Positions 10,391 through 22,332 of a DNA stretch of 64,000 bases are shown here, piece by piece (position 1 is the first letter of the stretch; the number at the start of each line of letters is the position of its first letter). The notes beneath the pieces were generated by a model. The model ran no database searches. It was not told the origin of the DNA and saw only the letters and a program-made list of their open reading frames with translations. A program made the translations under genes and the position numbers. The stretch spans positions 21,254,524-21,318,523 of the forward strand of contig NC_090174.1 in the NCBI RefSeq assembly GCF_024679245.1. Reading direction: 5' to 3'. The DNA is from Pseudorasbora parva (Eukaryota > Chordata > Actinopteri > Cypriniformes > Gobionidae).

Positions 10391-12781
10391 TTGACAGAAA
10401 ATCTTGAAGTCTGCCCTCGCTCTAAATGAGAGACGCAGCCACGATCCAGTTCACAAAACTGGTCTAAACTATTCTATCGGTCAGATCCGGTTGCAGAGCT
10501 TTTCATGTTAACAGCTCACTGGAGGGGAAGATCATCAGTAACAATTCAAATTTTGGTCAGTTTATAACAGAAAGATATCATATGACTTCAGAAGACTTGG
10601 AATATAGAATATGGTTTGTATAGACAATCTTTGTGATTCTTTTATGATGCTTTCATTTAATTTATTAACCTGTACTTTAAGCGCATTGTCATTTTAAAAT
10701 AATTTGATAAATCCATGATATTTATCACTTTGTTCTATAAACCCTATAGTTTGAATTCATTTTTACTACATTTAGAGAATACATATTATTTTATGTTTGC
10801 TATCTTAAACCTCCAAAATGTCAGGTGGTGCAACTGTCCGAACAAATGAACAGACTAAGAAAACTATTTGAAACAATATATAAAACTATATAAAACAATT
10901 TTTTTACAAAAATAATATAATTTTTGAGACATATTCTCAAAAATTAGATTACTCACATAACTAATATCAATTTTGAGACATATCCTCAAATGTACGGGTG
11001 GCACAAATGTACGGGTGGCCTTTTTATGAATTTACAAGGTCACAGTCAACATGTTAATACATCATCCAGAGGACCCCAACTGATCCTTGTGGCAGATTGA
11101 AAAGGTTTGTAGAAGTCTCTCAAATACTGTCTGGTATAAACTGCTCATTTCAAATTTGGGTACATTGGTACATTTTTCATGTCAGGTGGCAAAATATGAC
11201 ATACAAACTATTTGGTTGTACCGTCTGAAAAACAGTCCAAAAATGAATTTACACACTTTGTAAAGTTATTTAACAACCGAAACTTGTTTAAACATTGTTT
11301 ATGACTCAAAAATATGCACTGCATCAGTTTTAAAAAAGCACCTTTTTTACAGATTTGTTCAATATGTAAGCTATTCTTTAAATGTGCATGTCTATTGTAA
11401 TGTTTAGTGAAAACAATTGATAAACTACCGTATTTGAAAGTACTGTGGTTGTCGAAATTATGCCTCAAATACCTTTAATAGAGCTTAAATTGTAATGAAC
11501 CCAGAACATTCCTATACAGACAATTAGCTAGCATTATGGGTTTGTGTGATGATCCTACCTGTTCGTTTTGTTAGGGAGGTGGCTGCACCCCTGGCTTGTT
11601 TTGTCCCCTTAAGGCATACAACAATAACTCCAAATCTACTCTCTTTTAAACCCTAATTTCCTGTAGTGGGGAGTTTAACTCTGAGGAGTCTTTGAGTCTT
11701 GTCTGTTCTTTATGAAACAATAGCCCGAGGCTCTTCGCACTATCTCTGTAATCACTGGAGGAGACCTGCTCCTCCAGGCCCACATCTGTTAGTGTTCATT
11801 ACGCCTGTGTTTATTTGTCCCTTGTACCGAGGGACCCTATGGGAAAGACAGTGAGGGACAGGGAGCAGCCATTAACAAACCCAATACTTTTCTAATGAGT
11901 GCTGCTCCTGGTGGTTTTATGAGGCTAGGGACTAGGTTAATGTTTTCAGATGTCCTCCATGACACTAGCAGTAATTTTGAGTGGAACGACGCCGGACATT
12001 TAACAGGAAGAGGATTTATTTATTAGAATGTACTCGTCAACCCCTCTGACAGTATTACAATGTGAGAAACGTTCAAACATCTGCCACTTCCAGGGATGAA
12101 TGGCAAAACCACAGGCATTAGCAGCTATTATGCTGTAAGTAGCAGCCATTGTACACGGTGAATTATTTACCTTGATACTGATCACTTGTAATGCAATGCA
12201 GTGTTCCGTAGACAGATGGCTCAGGTCAAAAGCATCAAACAAAAACAACACACGCCTGGTGTGTTTTGCTGCTTTTTTTTTTTTTACTTGGCCAGCTGTA
12301 CATACAAACACAATCTAGCAATAACAGAATGTACAATCAAAGTTTGGTGAATTCCTGAAAGAAATGAGGAAGAATTAGATTTCAACTTGCCAACACAAGC
12401 CACTTTAGTCAGTCGAGAATTATGATGTGCCACAAAGCTCATGCCAAGAATGAAACAGCATCTTCTGTTGTGATACGAGACTACAATTTCACTTTCTTTG
12501 GCACTGGTGTCCATTTCCTGTATCTAAATGCAGTGACGAACTCATCTCTAGAACGCAAACAGAGCTTGTATTGAAAATGTCTGGCACAAACAAGTAGCCA
12601 TTCTGGCTTAATTCATTAGATAAACCACACATTGCCCAGAGTGTAAATTACAACGATTTTGGCAACTTCCAACGTACATTTTTTTAATATATAAAAAAAT
12701 GTATACTTTTGTCCAGCAAGGAGACATTAACTTGAACAAAAGTGACAGTAATTCATCAAAATGTTGATGTATCACAGTTTC

Positions 12782-12810
12782 CACACACACACACACACAA
12801 AAAAAAAAAA
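12782..12810. repeat. (CA)n/(A)n tract
   Basis: A CA dinucleotide run merging into a poly-A run. Confidence 0.95.
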
Positions 12811-13072
12811 TAAGCAGCTGTTTTCATCATTAATAACAAAAATGTCTAAATACATTAAAATAGAAAAGTTTTAATATAGCTTCTGCCTTGCAACCATTTA
12901 GAAACAGACCCACTTTAGTGACCATAATGACAAATCTGGCAATGTTGCAGCTTGTCTTGAAACATCTTGTTGAAAAATAAAGTAACAGATCAGGATGTCT
13001 AAAACTATTTTTCATATGTACTAGCAACAGTTGACTTCTATCTATAGTATATTTTTGGGGGGATAGAACTTT

Positions 13073-13206
13073 TCTTTTATCCAAAAATACACAAAAGCAC
13101 CTTATTGTAAATGCATATTTTATAACCATCCATATTACTCCCGTACGATTCCAAGTCTATCTAAGTCGATGATTTTTGCACACTTTTACAAAAACTGCAT
13201 CCATTA
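13073..13206 (+). repeat. Direct repeat copy B
   Basis: Partner of 10255-10390 about 2.8 kb upstream, in the same orientation. Differences are confined to the left third (for example ATACACAAAAG versus AGGACAAAAAAG). It could be a dispersed repeat with unrecognised ends or a small segmental duplication. Confidence 0.8.
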
Positions 13207-14549
13207 CAATAGAACTAAACTACAATTATGCAACTAAGCCTCAATTGTGAGATTCATTTTTAGATAATATGTTAGCGATGAGTTAAACAATGTATCCCAC
13301 CTATATTAGTCACTTTAGCTCTGTATTCAATCTTTGTGACTCTATGGGGTCCCAATCGGAAGACAGTGAGCTCTTTTTGCATATTAAATCAACAGCCGCC
13401 CCATCAAAGACTCAGTCGGAAGGTCTGAAGTCTGCATGTGAACTTTTACTCATCTCCCTCAAGTCTTGCATCTCTCATCTCCTTGTCGAACACTAATCCT
13501 TTTGATTCGAATCTGCCGTCCCTCATACATACAAGGAATTCAGATGTGGAAGCTGGTTTGTATTACTGTCAGTTGGACTTCTGGCCTTGCCAAAGAGTCA
13601 AAGATAACAGCTCACTCCTTTACAAGCCTGTCAGAGTGCCAGATATGAGTGTTTGGTATTCCTGGCATGGAATGTCAAGTAGAACCAGCATGTTTTTCCA
13701 AAACAATATAAGACTAGATGAACACCACTTGATTTATAATGATGTGCCAGCAGTTACATTACATACATGCACTGTAATAACATTCTTGTCAGGTAATAAT
13801 ATGTACTTTTCTTTTAAATGAACTCAAATTTTTATCCAGTAAAAAAATAAATATGACTGACTAACTGAAACCAATGGAAGTCATTTTTAGGCCATTTAAA
13901 AAATAAAATAAACCTGTGTATTTTCACCTTTTACAGCATATGTAATTTGTTTTTACTTATTAAAGCTAACGTTACACTGTGTAACTTTTTTAGTTTATTT
14001 TTAGCTAAAAACACTTAGTTCTTTCAAAAATATATGTGCTCATTAATGTATATTTACCAATTTTATTTTCAAGTAATAAAGTATTCTCGTAAGTTTATAA
14101 TATGCCATTGAAAATACATACGGGTGAGGGATTCGAATGCCGGTCGCCATGTTGCCCCTCCATCTTGAAAGTACATTAGCCAAAGAGAGACATACCCCCC
14201 GTAAATTCAAGCTTTGCCTTTCGCGTTTTAACATTGGATGACACCGTGGCGAATGTAAAGAGGGGGATTGCCATGTTAAATTTGGACTAAATCGGCCACA
14301 GTAGGAGTATTGAGAGGAACAGAAACTGGATGGTCATATACCTTTTCACCGCTAGATGTGGGGAAATATCACAGTGTAGCTTTAAAAACTGTATGAACTA
14401 ATAAAGTAGTCACAATAAAAACAAGTGTGTGTCAGGGGGGCCCATGTAAATAAATAATATAAAGTAAAAAATATTTTGACAAATAATAATGAAATTCTTT
14501 CATTTATGGACAAAAAATGTAATAAAAATCCAAAATACCTTATTTTATG

Positions 14550-14650
14550 TTCTACAGAAGAAGAAGAAAAGTTTTACAGGTTTGGAGCGACATTGTGAAT
14601 AAATGTTAACCGAATATTTATTTTGGGGTTAAGTCACTATACCCCTTTAA
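14550..14650. repeat. Decayed right end of an AGTTCACC-type MITE
   Basis: The string TGTTCTACAGAAGAAGAAG followed by ACAGGTTTGGAGCGACATTG and a terminal CCCCTTTAA resembles the right half of the common cyprinid MITE whose ends read AGGG(T/A)TAGTTCACCC. It is a fragment, strongly diverged. Confidence 0.45.
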
Positions 14651-17388
14651 GGGAACCTCCACACATTTTCACTAACAGCTACTAAAAGAGCAAAATATGT
14701 CACAAAGCATTTAGGGCATTCACTATGGATCCATTTGATTGGTCCAGTGTGGCCAAAACTGACCTACAAACTCACTTTTTACCAGAGTTTGTCAGACATG
14801 TTGTAGGATCCAAGCGGTCTGTCCACCAGTTGCATTTGAACAATAGATAAAAGGTACTAGCCATAGTAACGCGCCATCCTGAGCGGGAAAGCGGCCTTCG
14901 TTTGTATCTCCATGTTTAATTAGAGGAGTCTGAGTATGATAGGGCACAATGGTGGCTTTGTGGCCCGACTGAGGCAGGGAGGCTGCCAGACAGAATTAAG
15001 ATGTGGCCCACCGCCAGCGCGGCTCCATGTGCTCGCAGTCCACTGAGGGAGGCCAAAAACAGAGCCGCCAACATCCCATTTCAAATAAGCCCAGCCAGTG
15101 TGCTCCTGCATAGCCACCCTGATAAACTCATTGATAGCCGAAGAAAGACAATGCTACCCTGGCCAAATGCTTGCAACCCAATCCTGCATTCACATCACTG
15201 CTGAATGCAAGTAAAAAGTACAGGGGACCAAAGAGAAGTTAACCCTATTAGAAAATCACAATCAGAAGAAAATAGCAGTCAACCATCGCGTTTGTGTGCG
15301 AGCGCACATTTGGATGCAGTAGAGAAAGGAGTTATGTGATGCTATGCGCACTGAGGCAACCTGTTTGCTCATGATTTTCCACTGGTGCAATGCTGCCAAT
15401 TATGAAAACATCCAGTCCAATTACACTCTACTGCCATCTGTCCTTCTAATGTAAATCACAGAGAGTGAATGGGCATTCAAAATACGACAAAACACCCGAG
15501 CAAGGGCAGGACACGCGGGGGGGTGGGGGGGTAGAGGGGACTTGGGCATTCTGGGAAGCCTCAAACAGATTAGTCACACAGAATTAATCTAGACCGGAGA
15601 ACAATGATTGCCGGGCTTCTGGCAAACCCCAGCTGTCGTTCCATAAAAGAAAAGCGAAATAAGATTTAGGGCTCTGGGTGTCTCCGAGACTTGGGCTGGA
15701 GAAGTGGCCCGTACTCACGACCAGCCGGAGGGGGTGTGTGTGTGGGGGGGGGAAGCGATGCCCTAGACTCTCTTCATCAGAGCCTGTGTATGTCGTTCAT
15801 TAGCTGAGGCCATGTTTTCAAGGAGAGAAGCACACTTTGCTTTTGTTTGCAATGCTGGAATTCAAATTGATCGCATGTGTTCTGGTATGCAATTGTTTGT
15901 ATATGGCATTCAAAACAATTTTTGGAACCGGATCAAAAGGGAATCTCATATTAGTGTTGTGTGCAATTCAAAAACATTGTATTAAATTCCTCCAGGGTAT
16001 CAATATGGTCAGTAAGGACACAGCAACTTTCTGTAATTGTGTTCTAATTACTCACTTGCATTCCCCTCTCCCGTCTGCAGTAGGCTCACATGTACCATCA
16101 TTTTGACATTTTTCCAAACATTCCAGGCCTGAAAACACAGAAACAGGGTAATACATTTCTATTGAGCGTTGCATGATTTGATATCATATCAGTCTATTAC
16201 ATATTTCCAAAAGTAGTATGTAGTAAATAAATAAATGAATCAAATATTTATTCCATATTCCTGAATTGTCATATTGGTTCCAAACTGTATCGGTTCCAAA
16301 AAAGTGAGTAAAATACTGGGTATAATCCAGAAAGAAAGTGTGACTCCTAACACCTTAAAGTGATGTTTGTGAACAGAGGAACTGGACAGCACACTGCTGT
16401 GAGCATTCTTCATTCTGCAGCTGTTCAGGGGAATGTCCTATGGCAAGCTGTTTTAAAGTTTATTACTTAAAACCAACTAATATCAATTTTATGTTACTTG
16501 TACCTTTTGCCTATCAGAGTAGGTTAATTGTTTTTACTTTTAAGCAATCCAAAAGTGACTGGTATCATTTTTATTTCACTAATAACTATCCATTAGATAA
16601 TACACTACTTTTTCTAGTAGTTGGTTCAATTACCTACTCATACTATTTTTGTCATATACAGGATTAAGACAGTGACTAAATTAATGGAATAAGTATTAAT
16701 AGGCTATAATGAATATGTAGGCTACTTGTAAGCAACTTCTAATTAAGGAGAAAATAGTTACCAATGAAATCGAAAAGGATACTCACTAATAGATTACTTG
16801 GTTCTTAAAAATAAGTAGGCTACTAACATCCTATTCTAGTCTTTGCTAGTTGCAATGAATACAACGGCTTGCCATAAATGCACGTTAGGTAGCATCTAAC
16901 TGCAAAAGTGTTGAAACTTCACTCAAACTGCGCTAGTTCAATATTTGTCCCGAATACTACTTATGAACCGCCATGATAGATATTCAAAAACATATTTTGA
17001 TGCGTTCAAGTCTATATCGTTACGAGAAAGATACGAAAAATACAATATCCAGAGTTTACTAGAAAGATTAATATGCGTCACAGTTACACTAGTTACAAGT
17101 TAGCAGTCCAGCATATTTATTTTGATAGCCCAGATAATTTTTGAGACAGTTAAAAGGTAACAACGTTAAACTTTAGTCTACAGAATATCAAACGATGGAT
17201 CATGCCTGCTTTTTCTGTGCTTTGAGATGAGTGAGGCTGCGTGCTGACATTAGAGCGCAACAAGTGACTTTTTTCTCGAACGAGGTGCTTCATTTCACAA
17301 TAAATGACAGAAATAAACTTAGGTTATTGATTAGTAATCGTGCTAATCATAGACATTTTGAATGAAGCATCTTCCAATGAAATGTAGC
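14651..17388. other. Apparently unique DNA with G-rich tracts
   Basis: No gene recognised. 14870-15110 and 15240-15830 are GC-richer and nonrepetitive and contain long G runs (15502-15540 and 15728-15752). 16140-17380 returns to AT-rich sequence without features I can name. Confidence 0.4.
15502..15540 (+). other. Potential G-quadruplex tract
   Basis: Four G runs (3, 7, 7 and 4 guanines) occur within 39 bases, satisfying the usual G-quadruplex sequence rule. A second G-rich tract (5 G, GT repeat, 9 G) lies about 200 bp downstream. Confidence 0.4.
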
Positions 17389-17800
17389 CTACCTTGCGTC
17401 AAAGTAATGAGTGATATCAGAAGAATTAGTTTCACGAAGAAAAGATGCATTCCTTCTTATGGATAGTTGTGGGATTCCACGCAGGCTTAACATATATCCA
17501 ACATTGGTCTGTTCAAGAAAAGGAAATAAACCAAGTAAGTATAAAGAATAGATCCAAAAAATGGCACTTGTGGCTTGTCCTCGCGAACTTCGGTGCTGCT
17601 CGTGGAGTCTCAGCTGTGTGAATGAGATCATGTATTCAAGGCTTCATTCTCCTGCTCTCATCCAGAGGCTCCTTCCGCCACACCACTTCACGAGCTGTAG
17701 CCTTGGCTATTCATTTACTTGACAAACTTTCTGAAATGGCAGTGGGAAAAACACGCCCTCCCTTTAAACTCGGTTGGGGATTTCAAAACACGTAAGCGGG
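17389..17800 (-). other. Possible promoter / first exon on minus strand
   Basis: Read on the minus strand, a GC-richer block (17640-17800) precedes an 80-codon frame beginning at 17631. Inside it a pyrimidine-rich string TTTATTTCCTTTTCTTGAACAG-like context (about 17515-17540) looks like a 3' splice acceptor, and the frame ends in GACGCAAG followed by GTAGGC, a possible donor at about 17392. These are sequence resemblances only. The peptide is not recognised, and the acceptor lies within the open frame rather than at its start, so the coding interpretation is weak. Confidence 0.2.
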
Positions 17801-17982
17801 AAAATCTCAGCACCAAAATTTGAATGAGCTACTCAGTGCTGTTTCAGCCACCATTGAAAGATAAATGTCGAGTGTTTTTTATGTATTCCTTATCTAAAGC
17901 CTACACTGCACCTGTGGGGATACATTCTGCCCGAATAAATAAATAAAATAAATTCTAAAAAAAATAACAGATATAGCCTATA

Positions 17983-17995
17983 TTTGTTTTATTTG

Positions 17996-18033
<38 letters not shown>

Positions 18034-18046
18034 CAAATAAAACAAA
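17983..18046. repeat. Perfect hairpin around a (TA)n tract
   Basis: The arms TTTGTTTTATTTGC (17983-17996) and GCAAATAAAACAAA (18033-18046) are exact inverse complements flanking an AT dinucleotide run, giving a cruciform-capable palindrome of about 64 bp. Confidence 0.85.
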
Positions 18047-18056
18047 TAAAGCAAAC

Positions 18057-18260
18057 AAATAAAATTGCAAACAAACAAAATCTCCCATAGTAATAATAAT
18101 ATTTATTTTAATGTTAAATATATATATATATATATGTTGATTTCTTATCTTATTAAATATATATATATATATATGTTGATTTCTTTAACATTAAACTAAA
18201 TATTATTATTACTATGGGAGATTTTGTCATCCATATAAAGTACACAATTTTATTTGTTTG
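18057..18260. repeat. Foldback with 60-70 nt arms and AT-rich loop
   Basis: Left-arm strings such as AAAATCTCCCATAGTAATAA and TTTAATGTTAAA are mirrored at the right as TTATTACTATGGGAGATTTT and TTTAACATTAAA. The loop holds two tandem copies of a (TA)n-TGTTGATTTCTT unit. No target duplication is evident; it may be a decayed MITE or a palindrome formed at AT repeats. Confidence 0.7.
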
Positions 18261-18331
18261 CTATTATTGATGGAAAAAATATTACTTTTAGTAGCTATAG
18301 AAACTCTTCTGTAGTAACAGACTTTGCAGTT

Positions 18332-18344
18332 GGGGGGGGGGGGG
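18332..18344 (+). repeat. G13 homopolymer
   Basis: An uninterrupted run of 13 guanines. Confidence 0.95.
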
Positions 18345-19706
18345 TATTTGTCCATTTTTTTCTCAAACGTACATTTTTATTGTTCTGAACCAGACTTTTG
18401 TGTTCAGAAAGCTATCAGCCAATAGCCTGGCTGTCATGCGCTACTTTGAGTTCAGTAATGGCGGTGGAGAAAGATGTGAACGAAACCATTATTCCGTTGT
18501 GACAACACTGCCGAATATCCAGGAGTTAAAGGAACTGAATGTAAGAAATGTATTTCAATTTATCATAAAATTATATGTCACTAGACATTAAGAAATCATG
18601 TTAATTTCAAATACTTATATTACTCACAACAGTAGTGCGACCAGGATATTGTCATTTAAAAGTTGTTGCTGCAGCCCTCAACTGATGTTGATGTTGACAT
18701 GTTGTGTTTTGGCCTGAAGCTCCGCCCTCCACCTATCGACCAATCACAAAGTCAGTAGTGATTCGGCATCCGGGAGGAGGGGGGATACACAGCTCTGTTG
18801 TCATTTGAAAGTGATTGCAGTACCAGTTTTGGCCACAATCTTACACACTTCCTTTAAAGCCGGAGCAATAACCATCTTTGCTGGGGTTTGTTGGTGGCCA
18901 TGATGTTATACCCTCCTCCCCAAATATGGGAAAAGTTCGATTTTCCAGCTTGCTCCGTTAGTGGTGAAGGAATTGGATGAAGCCCTATTTGGACGGTAAT
19001 TGTTTCTTGTGGGGTCGGAAGATCATCAATTGCCATCATTTAAGTTACACGGGCTAGTCAGTTATTTTATTGCCATCCTTTCCCCCCACCTGCATAAAAT
19101 CCCCGGCCGAGTTAACTACTGCTACGTGTAGTGATGTAATAGCTGTCTAAATCCACATCTCTGAGTTTTCAAGAATATATCACTTCAAAATTCATTGTTT
19201 GTATCCTTTTTGACCATTGCACAGCACTGTACGGTTGCACTTTGCTGTTATTTGGATGCATTTCCAGACTTGTATTTCTTTAAAATGCTGGCAAGTATTT
19301 ACAAGAGCAATATATTTAATCACTGCTCAAACAAATTAAAATAAAAGCACGTAAACATTTAAATTGGGCCGTTATTTATAGCAGAATTTATTATCATACC
19401 AAGCATTTATTTACAGAATACAATCATGTTACGGACCACGTGATCAGCGCATTCCCGATCACAAAACTCTCCCGTCCACCGTGATTAAATCACAATCCAA
19501 ATGCACAAGTTTTAGGTTTTATCACTGAGGTAGCCTGCACAAGTGAACATTTATTTTGATGGGTTTCCATGCGAGAAACAAAGGCGAATGGCAAACTTAA
19601 ACTTCAAACTGAGTACCCGCCTTCACGGAAGTAAACGCTTGACAATGGAGAGTGGCCAGACTCTCTGTACAAATGAAATGTACGAGAGTCTGGTAAGACC
19701 CAGCCA
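18345..19706. other. No confirmed gene; exon-like stretch near 18460-18552
   Basis: A plus-strand ATG in GTAATGGCGGTGG (about 18456), broken in its own frame by a TGA about 50 nt later, is followed by an alternative frame ending at GGAACTGAATGTAAGAAA, which contains a consensus-like splice donor. No product is recognised. The rest of the stretch is plain DNA, with a GC-richer block at 18700-18800. Confidence 0.25.
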
Positions 19707-20006
19707 GATCTCACGAAAATGCGTATAAATAGTACGCGTGTGCAATGTTGTGGAATGTATTCGCCAAAACTCATTTGGGCTGCATATGCTATGCTGTTTT
19801 TCGCGTGCATATGATATGCACTTTATGGCGTATTATACGTACGAACCCACCACTCTAATCCTACCCAATGTCATACACACACCATAAAGTGCGTATCATA
19901 TGCACGCGAAAAACAGCTTATCATATACACGCCAAAATAATTTTTTGGGTATATACATTCCACGACACTGCACACTCCTACTATTTATACGCATTTACAT
20001 GTGATC
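19707..20006. mobile_element. 300-bp foldback MITE
   Basis: The arms pair over roughly 130 bp each: GCGTATAAATAGTA at the left mirrors TACTATTTATACGC at the right, and GTGCATATGATATGCACTTT mirrors AAAGTGCGTATCATATGCAC. The loop carries ACCCACCACTCTAATCCTAC. There is no coding capacity and no unambiguous target duplication. Its long internal palindromy is typical of foldback MITEs of fish genomes. Confidence 0.7.
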
Positions 20007-20343
20007 AGGTTGTAAGACCAGTATAATCAGCCAATGTTAGGGACAAAAAAATATGCAAGCCTATTGGACAAAAATGCTCCAAACATTTGCAATCTTGGAG
20101 CAAAACTGCCCCAATGTATTATTTATTACTGTATTAGTACTTAACTCTAGTTAGCCTGTATGTTTAACCAGATGACTGTTGCTAAGCAGAAGCAGAAAGA
20201 GGGATGTCATCGGTAACATCAGGTTTTAATTAATTGATTCAGTTAAAGTATTTCAAATAAATGCAGGATGTGCTGTTGTATATGCTGAGGTTAAACATGC
20301 CTCCAAAAAACATGGTTCAAATATTGCACCTAAAAAAAAAGTT

Positions 20344-20586
20344 GGTAACACTTTACAATAAGGGTGCACTAATATGCATTAATTCATGCTTAACTAATGC
20401 ACAGATAATCATGAGTTAATGTATTACTAATGGTGAACTAACCCATTTATTAATGATTACTGCATCAGCAACTAATGAAGATTCTACATGATTAAGAGAT
20501 TAAGTAATCATTAAATAGTTATTAGTTAAATTTACGAAATGTAAGCATGAATTAATATTAGTGCACCCTTATTGTAAAGTGTTACC
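20344..20586. mobile_element. Foldback MITE (GGTAACACTTTACAATA family), short copy
   Basis: Seen directly: the left end GGTAACACTTTACAATAAGG is exactly inverted at the right end. The 243-bp unit is flanked by AAAAAGTT (20336-20343) and AAAACGTT (20587-20594), an 8-bp duplication with one mismatch. It shares its ends and the adjacent 150 bp with the 782-bp copy at 28084-28865, so it is an internally deleted version. An 8-bp TSD is compatible with hAT-type mobilisation; the termini are not the usual CAG type. Confidence 0.8.
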
Positions 20587-20594
20587 AAAACGTT

Positions 20595-22282
20595 TGCTTG
20601 ACACTGCCAATATTATAAGCATGAAAATAACAACAAAGCACAAAAGGGAAAAGGTCTTAATTTCATTAAGAGGTGAAAACTCTAGTCAGGCCTTAATTGC
20701 ATCTCCGTGGACTTACAAAATTAGGCTGCTGCTGCTGCTATCTATCTATCTTTTTTTTATTTTTTTTATTTTGCAATACGCCAGAACATGCAGTAATGAG
20801 TCACAGCACAGAAAGGTTAGTCACTTTCTCACTTTCCCTGAACACAAATGGAAAGTCCCTGTGCACCATAGCTGTGAACCGCAGGAGGAATATAGCAGAT
20901 CTTTGGAGTGACACGACGAAAAAAATGGACATGCTATGCTTTGCAGTTATGCTCCAATAACGAATGGGGGAAAATGTAGCTTTGCCTGACTGTTTGCTCT
21001 TGAGAATGTGCACATACATTAGCTGTTCCTAATTTTGATCAACATATTTAGAGATTTCAGTTTTCTCCACTCAAGTATAATATTGCTACTTCTGGCTTGC
21101 CTTTAAAAGTTACTTTTTTTGATTATTATTATTGTGTAAGGTGCGGTGAAGCCTTTTAATGTGAGTAATCGTCATTCTCCTTAAGAGAAAACACTGAATC
21201 ATCACTTCTAGCCTAGATTTAAAGTTTGTGGATTGCACACTTTCTTTAGCAATGATAACTAGGATAGAGATTGAAATTGGAAAAAGAATGCCTAGTTGTT
21301 TTATCAACTTCATGAAGCCACTGGATCCAAAAAATTATAGGCCCTACAATATATAATATAAGCTAAAAAACTGGTTTGTGTGCCAGTGAAAAGCATCGTC
21401 CCTGGAGTCCAAGAGTCATTTCTAAAACAGAAAGCAGTGAAAATAAACATGATTAATGATCAGTGGTTTACAGTATGATTTTATTTGTATGAATTCATAT
21501 GAATTTACCCACAAAACATAAATAGTTATGTGTTCTCATTAAAAAATTGGGTTGAATAAGCCAAATTCTATACCTTTGTCCTGATTAGCATTTACACAAC
21601 AGCTAAATATTGAATCTTCTGGAGATTATGGTTAAAAATGTTCTTTTTGAGAAATACATTTAGAAAAATATGTCCCCATTGGCCAATGGCAGTCAATTTA
21701 AAGTAAAACTGTTTGGTTAGTACACATCTTCTTTGTGTTCTGCAGAAGAAAGAACGACATGAGGGTGAGTAAATGATGACAGCATTTATATTTTCATTGT
21801 GTTAACACAATGCATAAGAAGACTAATGCATTTGTAGAGTTAGTAAGCAAAGGGTGTGACTTAGCACCTGTATTTTAGCACCTGCAGGCAGTTTTGTGTT
21901 TCAAGTCCTTATGGTAACATTTGTATGTGTGTGTTTGCGTATTTGTGTCTGTATGTCAAAAGGCCTCAGGTAAGGTGAGGGTGTGCGGGAAATGTCTCAA
22001 GATGTAGTGTGACCCGAGGGCCAGCGAAAACTAAGAGGCTGTAGAGGAGGTGCTCACGATAAGGAGATAATTGGAGTTGTGTGTGGACATGCAAAAACAC
22101 TTCCCACACTCAAAGCTGGCATCAGAAGCGTGAGAACTGACATCCTATCTGGCACCTGCATGTGCTTGCAGTGTTTGACTTTTGTTTGCGTTTCGATTTG
22201 TGTATTTCATTCTGTCAAGTAAGCAGTTTGTCTTAATTCCAAGAGTTTCTAAATGACTCATACACACCACCCAGCTCAGTTT
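20595..22282. other. No gene recognised; MITE scrap at about 21725-21785
   Basis: A 116-codon plus-strand frame (20561-20911) starts inside the MITE and is low-complexity. At 21725-21785 the strings TGTGTTCTGCAGAAGAAAGA and GACATGAGGGTGAGTAAATG match the right half of the common AGTTCACC-type MITE. 21955-22170 is GC-richer, nonrepetitive DNA. Confidence 0.4.
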
Positions 22283-22332
22283 TAGTGTGTGCCCACACCT
22301 ATATTTTGGTTAATTCGGTCCGGACCAAAAAA

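Larger units (their letters stand above)
9843..14549. other. Gene-poor AT-rich DNA
   Basis: Apart from the direct repeat pair (10255 and 13073) and a CA/A tract, nothing is recognised here. The longest frame, 127 codons at 13438-13821 (plus), has no recognisable domain, a biased composition and no supportive splice context. Short internal echoes occur, for example TGTACGGGTGGC twice at 10990-11020. The block 11560-11960 is GC-richer than average. Confidence 0.4.

Noticed and set aside
13438..13821. 127-codon plus-strand frame considered as a gene
   Set aside because: No known motif, no promoter or splice support, and frames of this length arise by chance in 64 kb.
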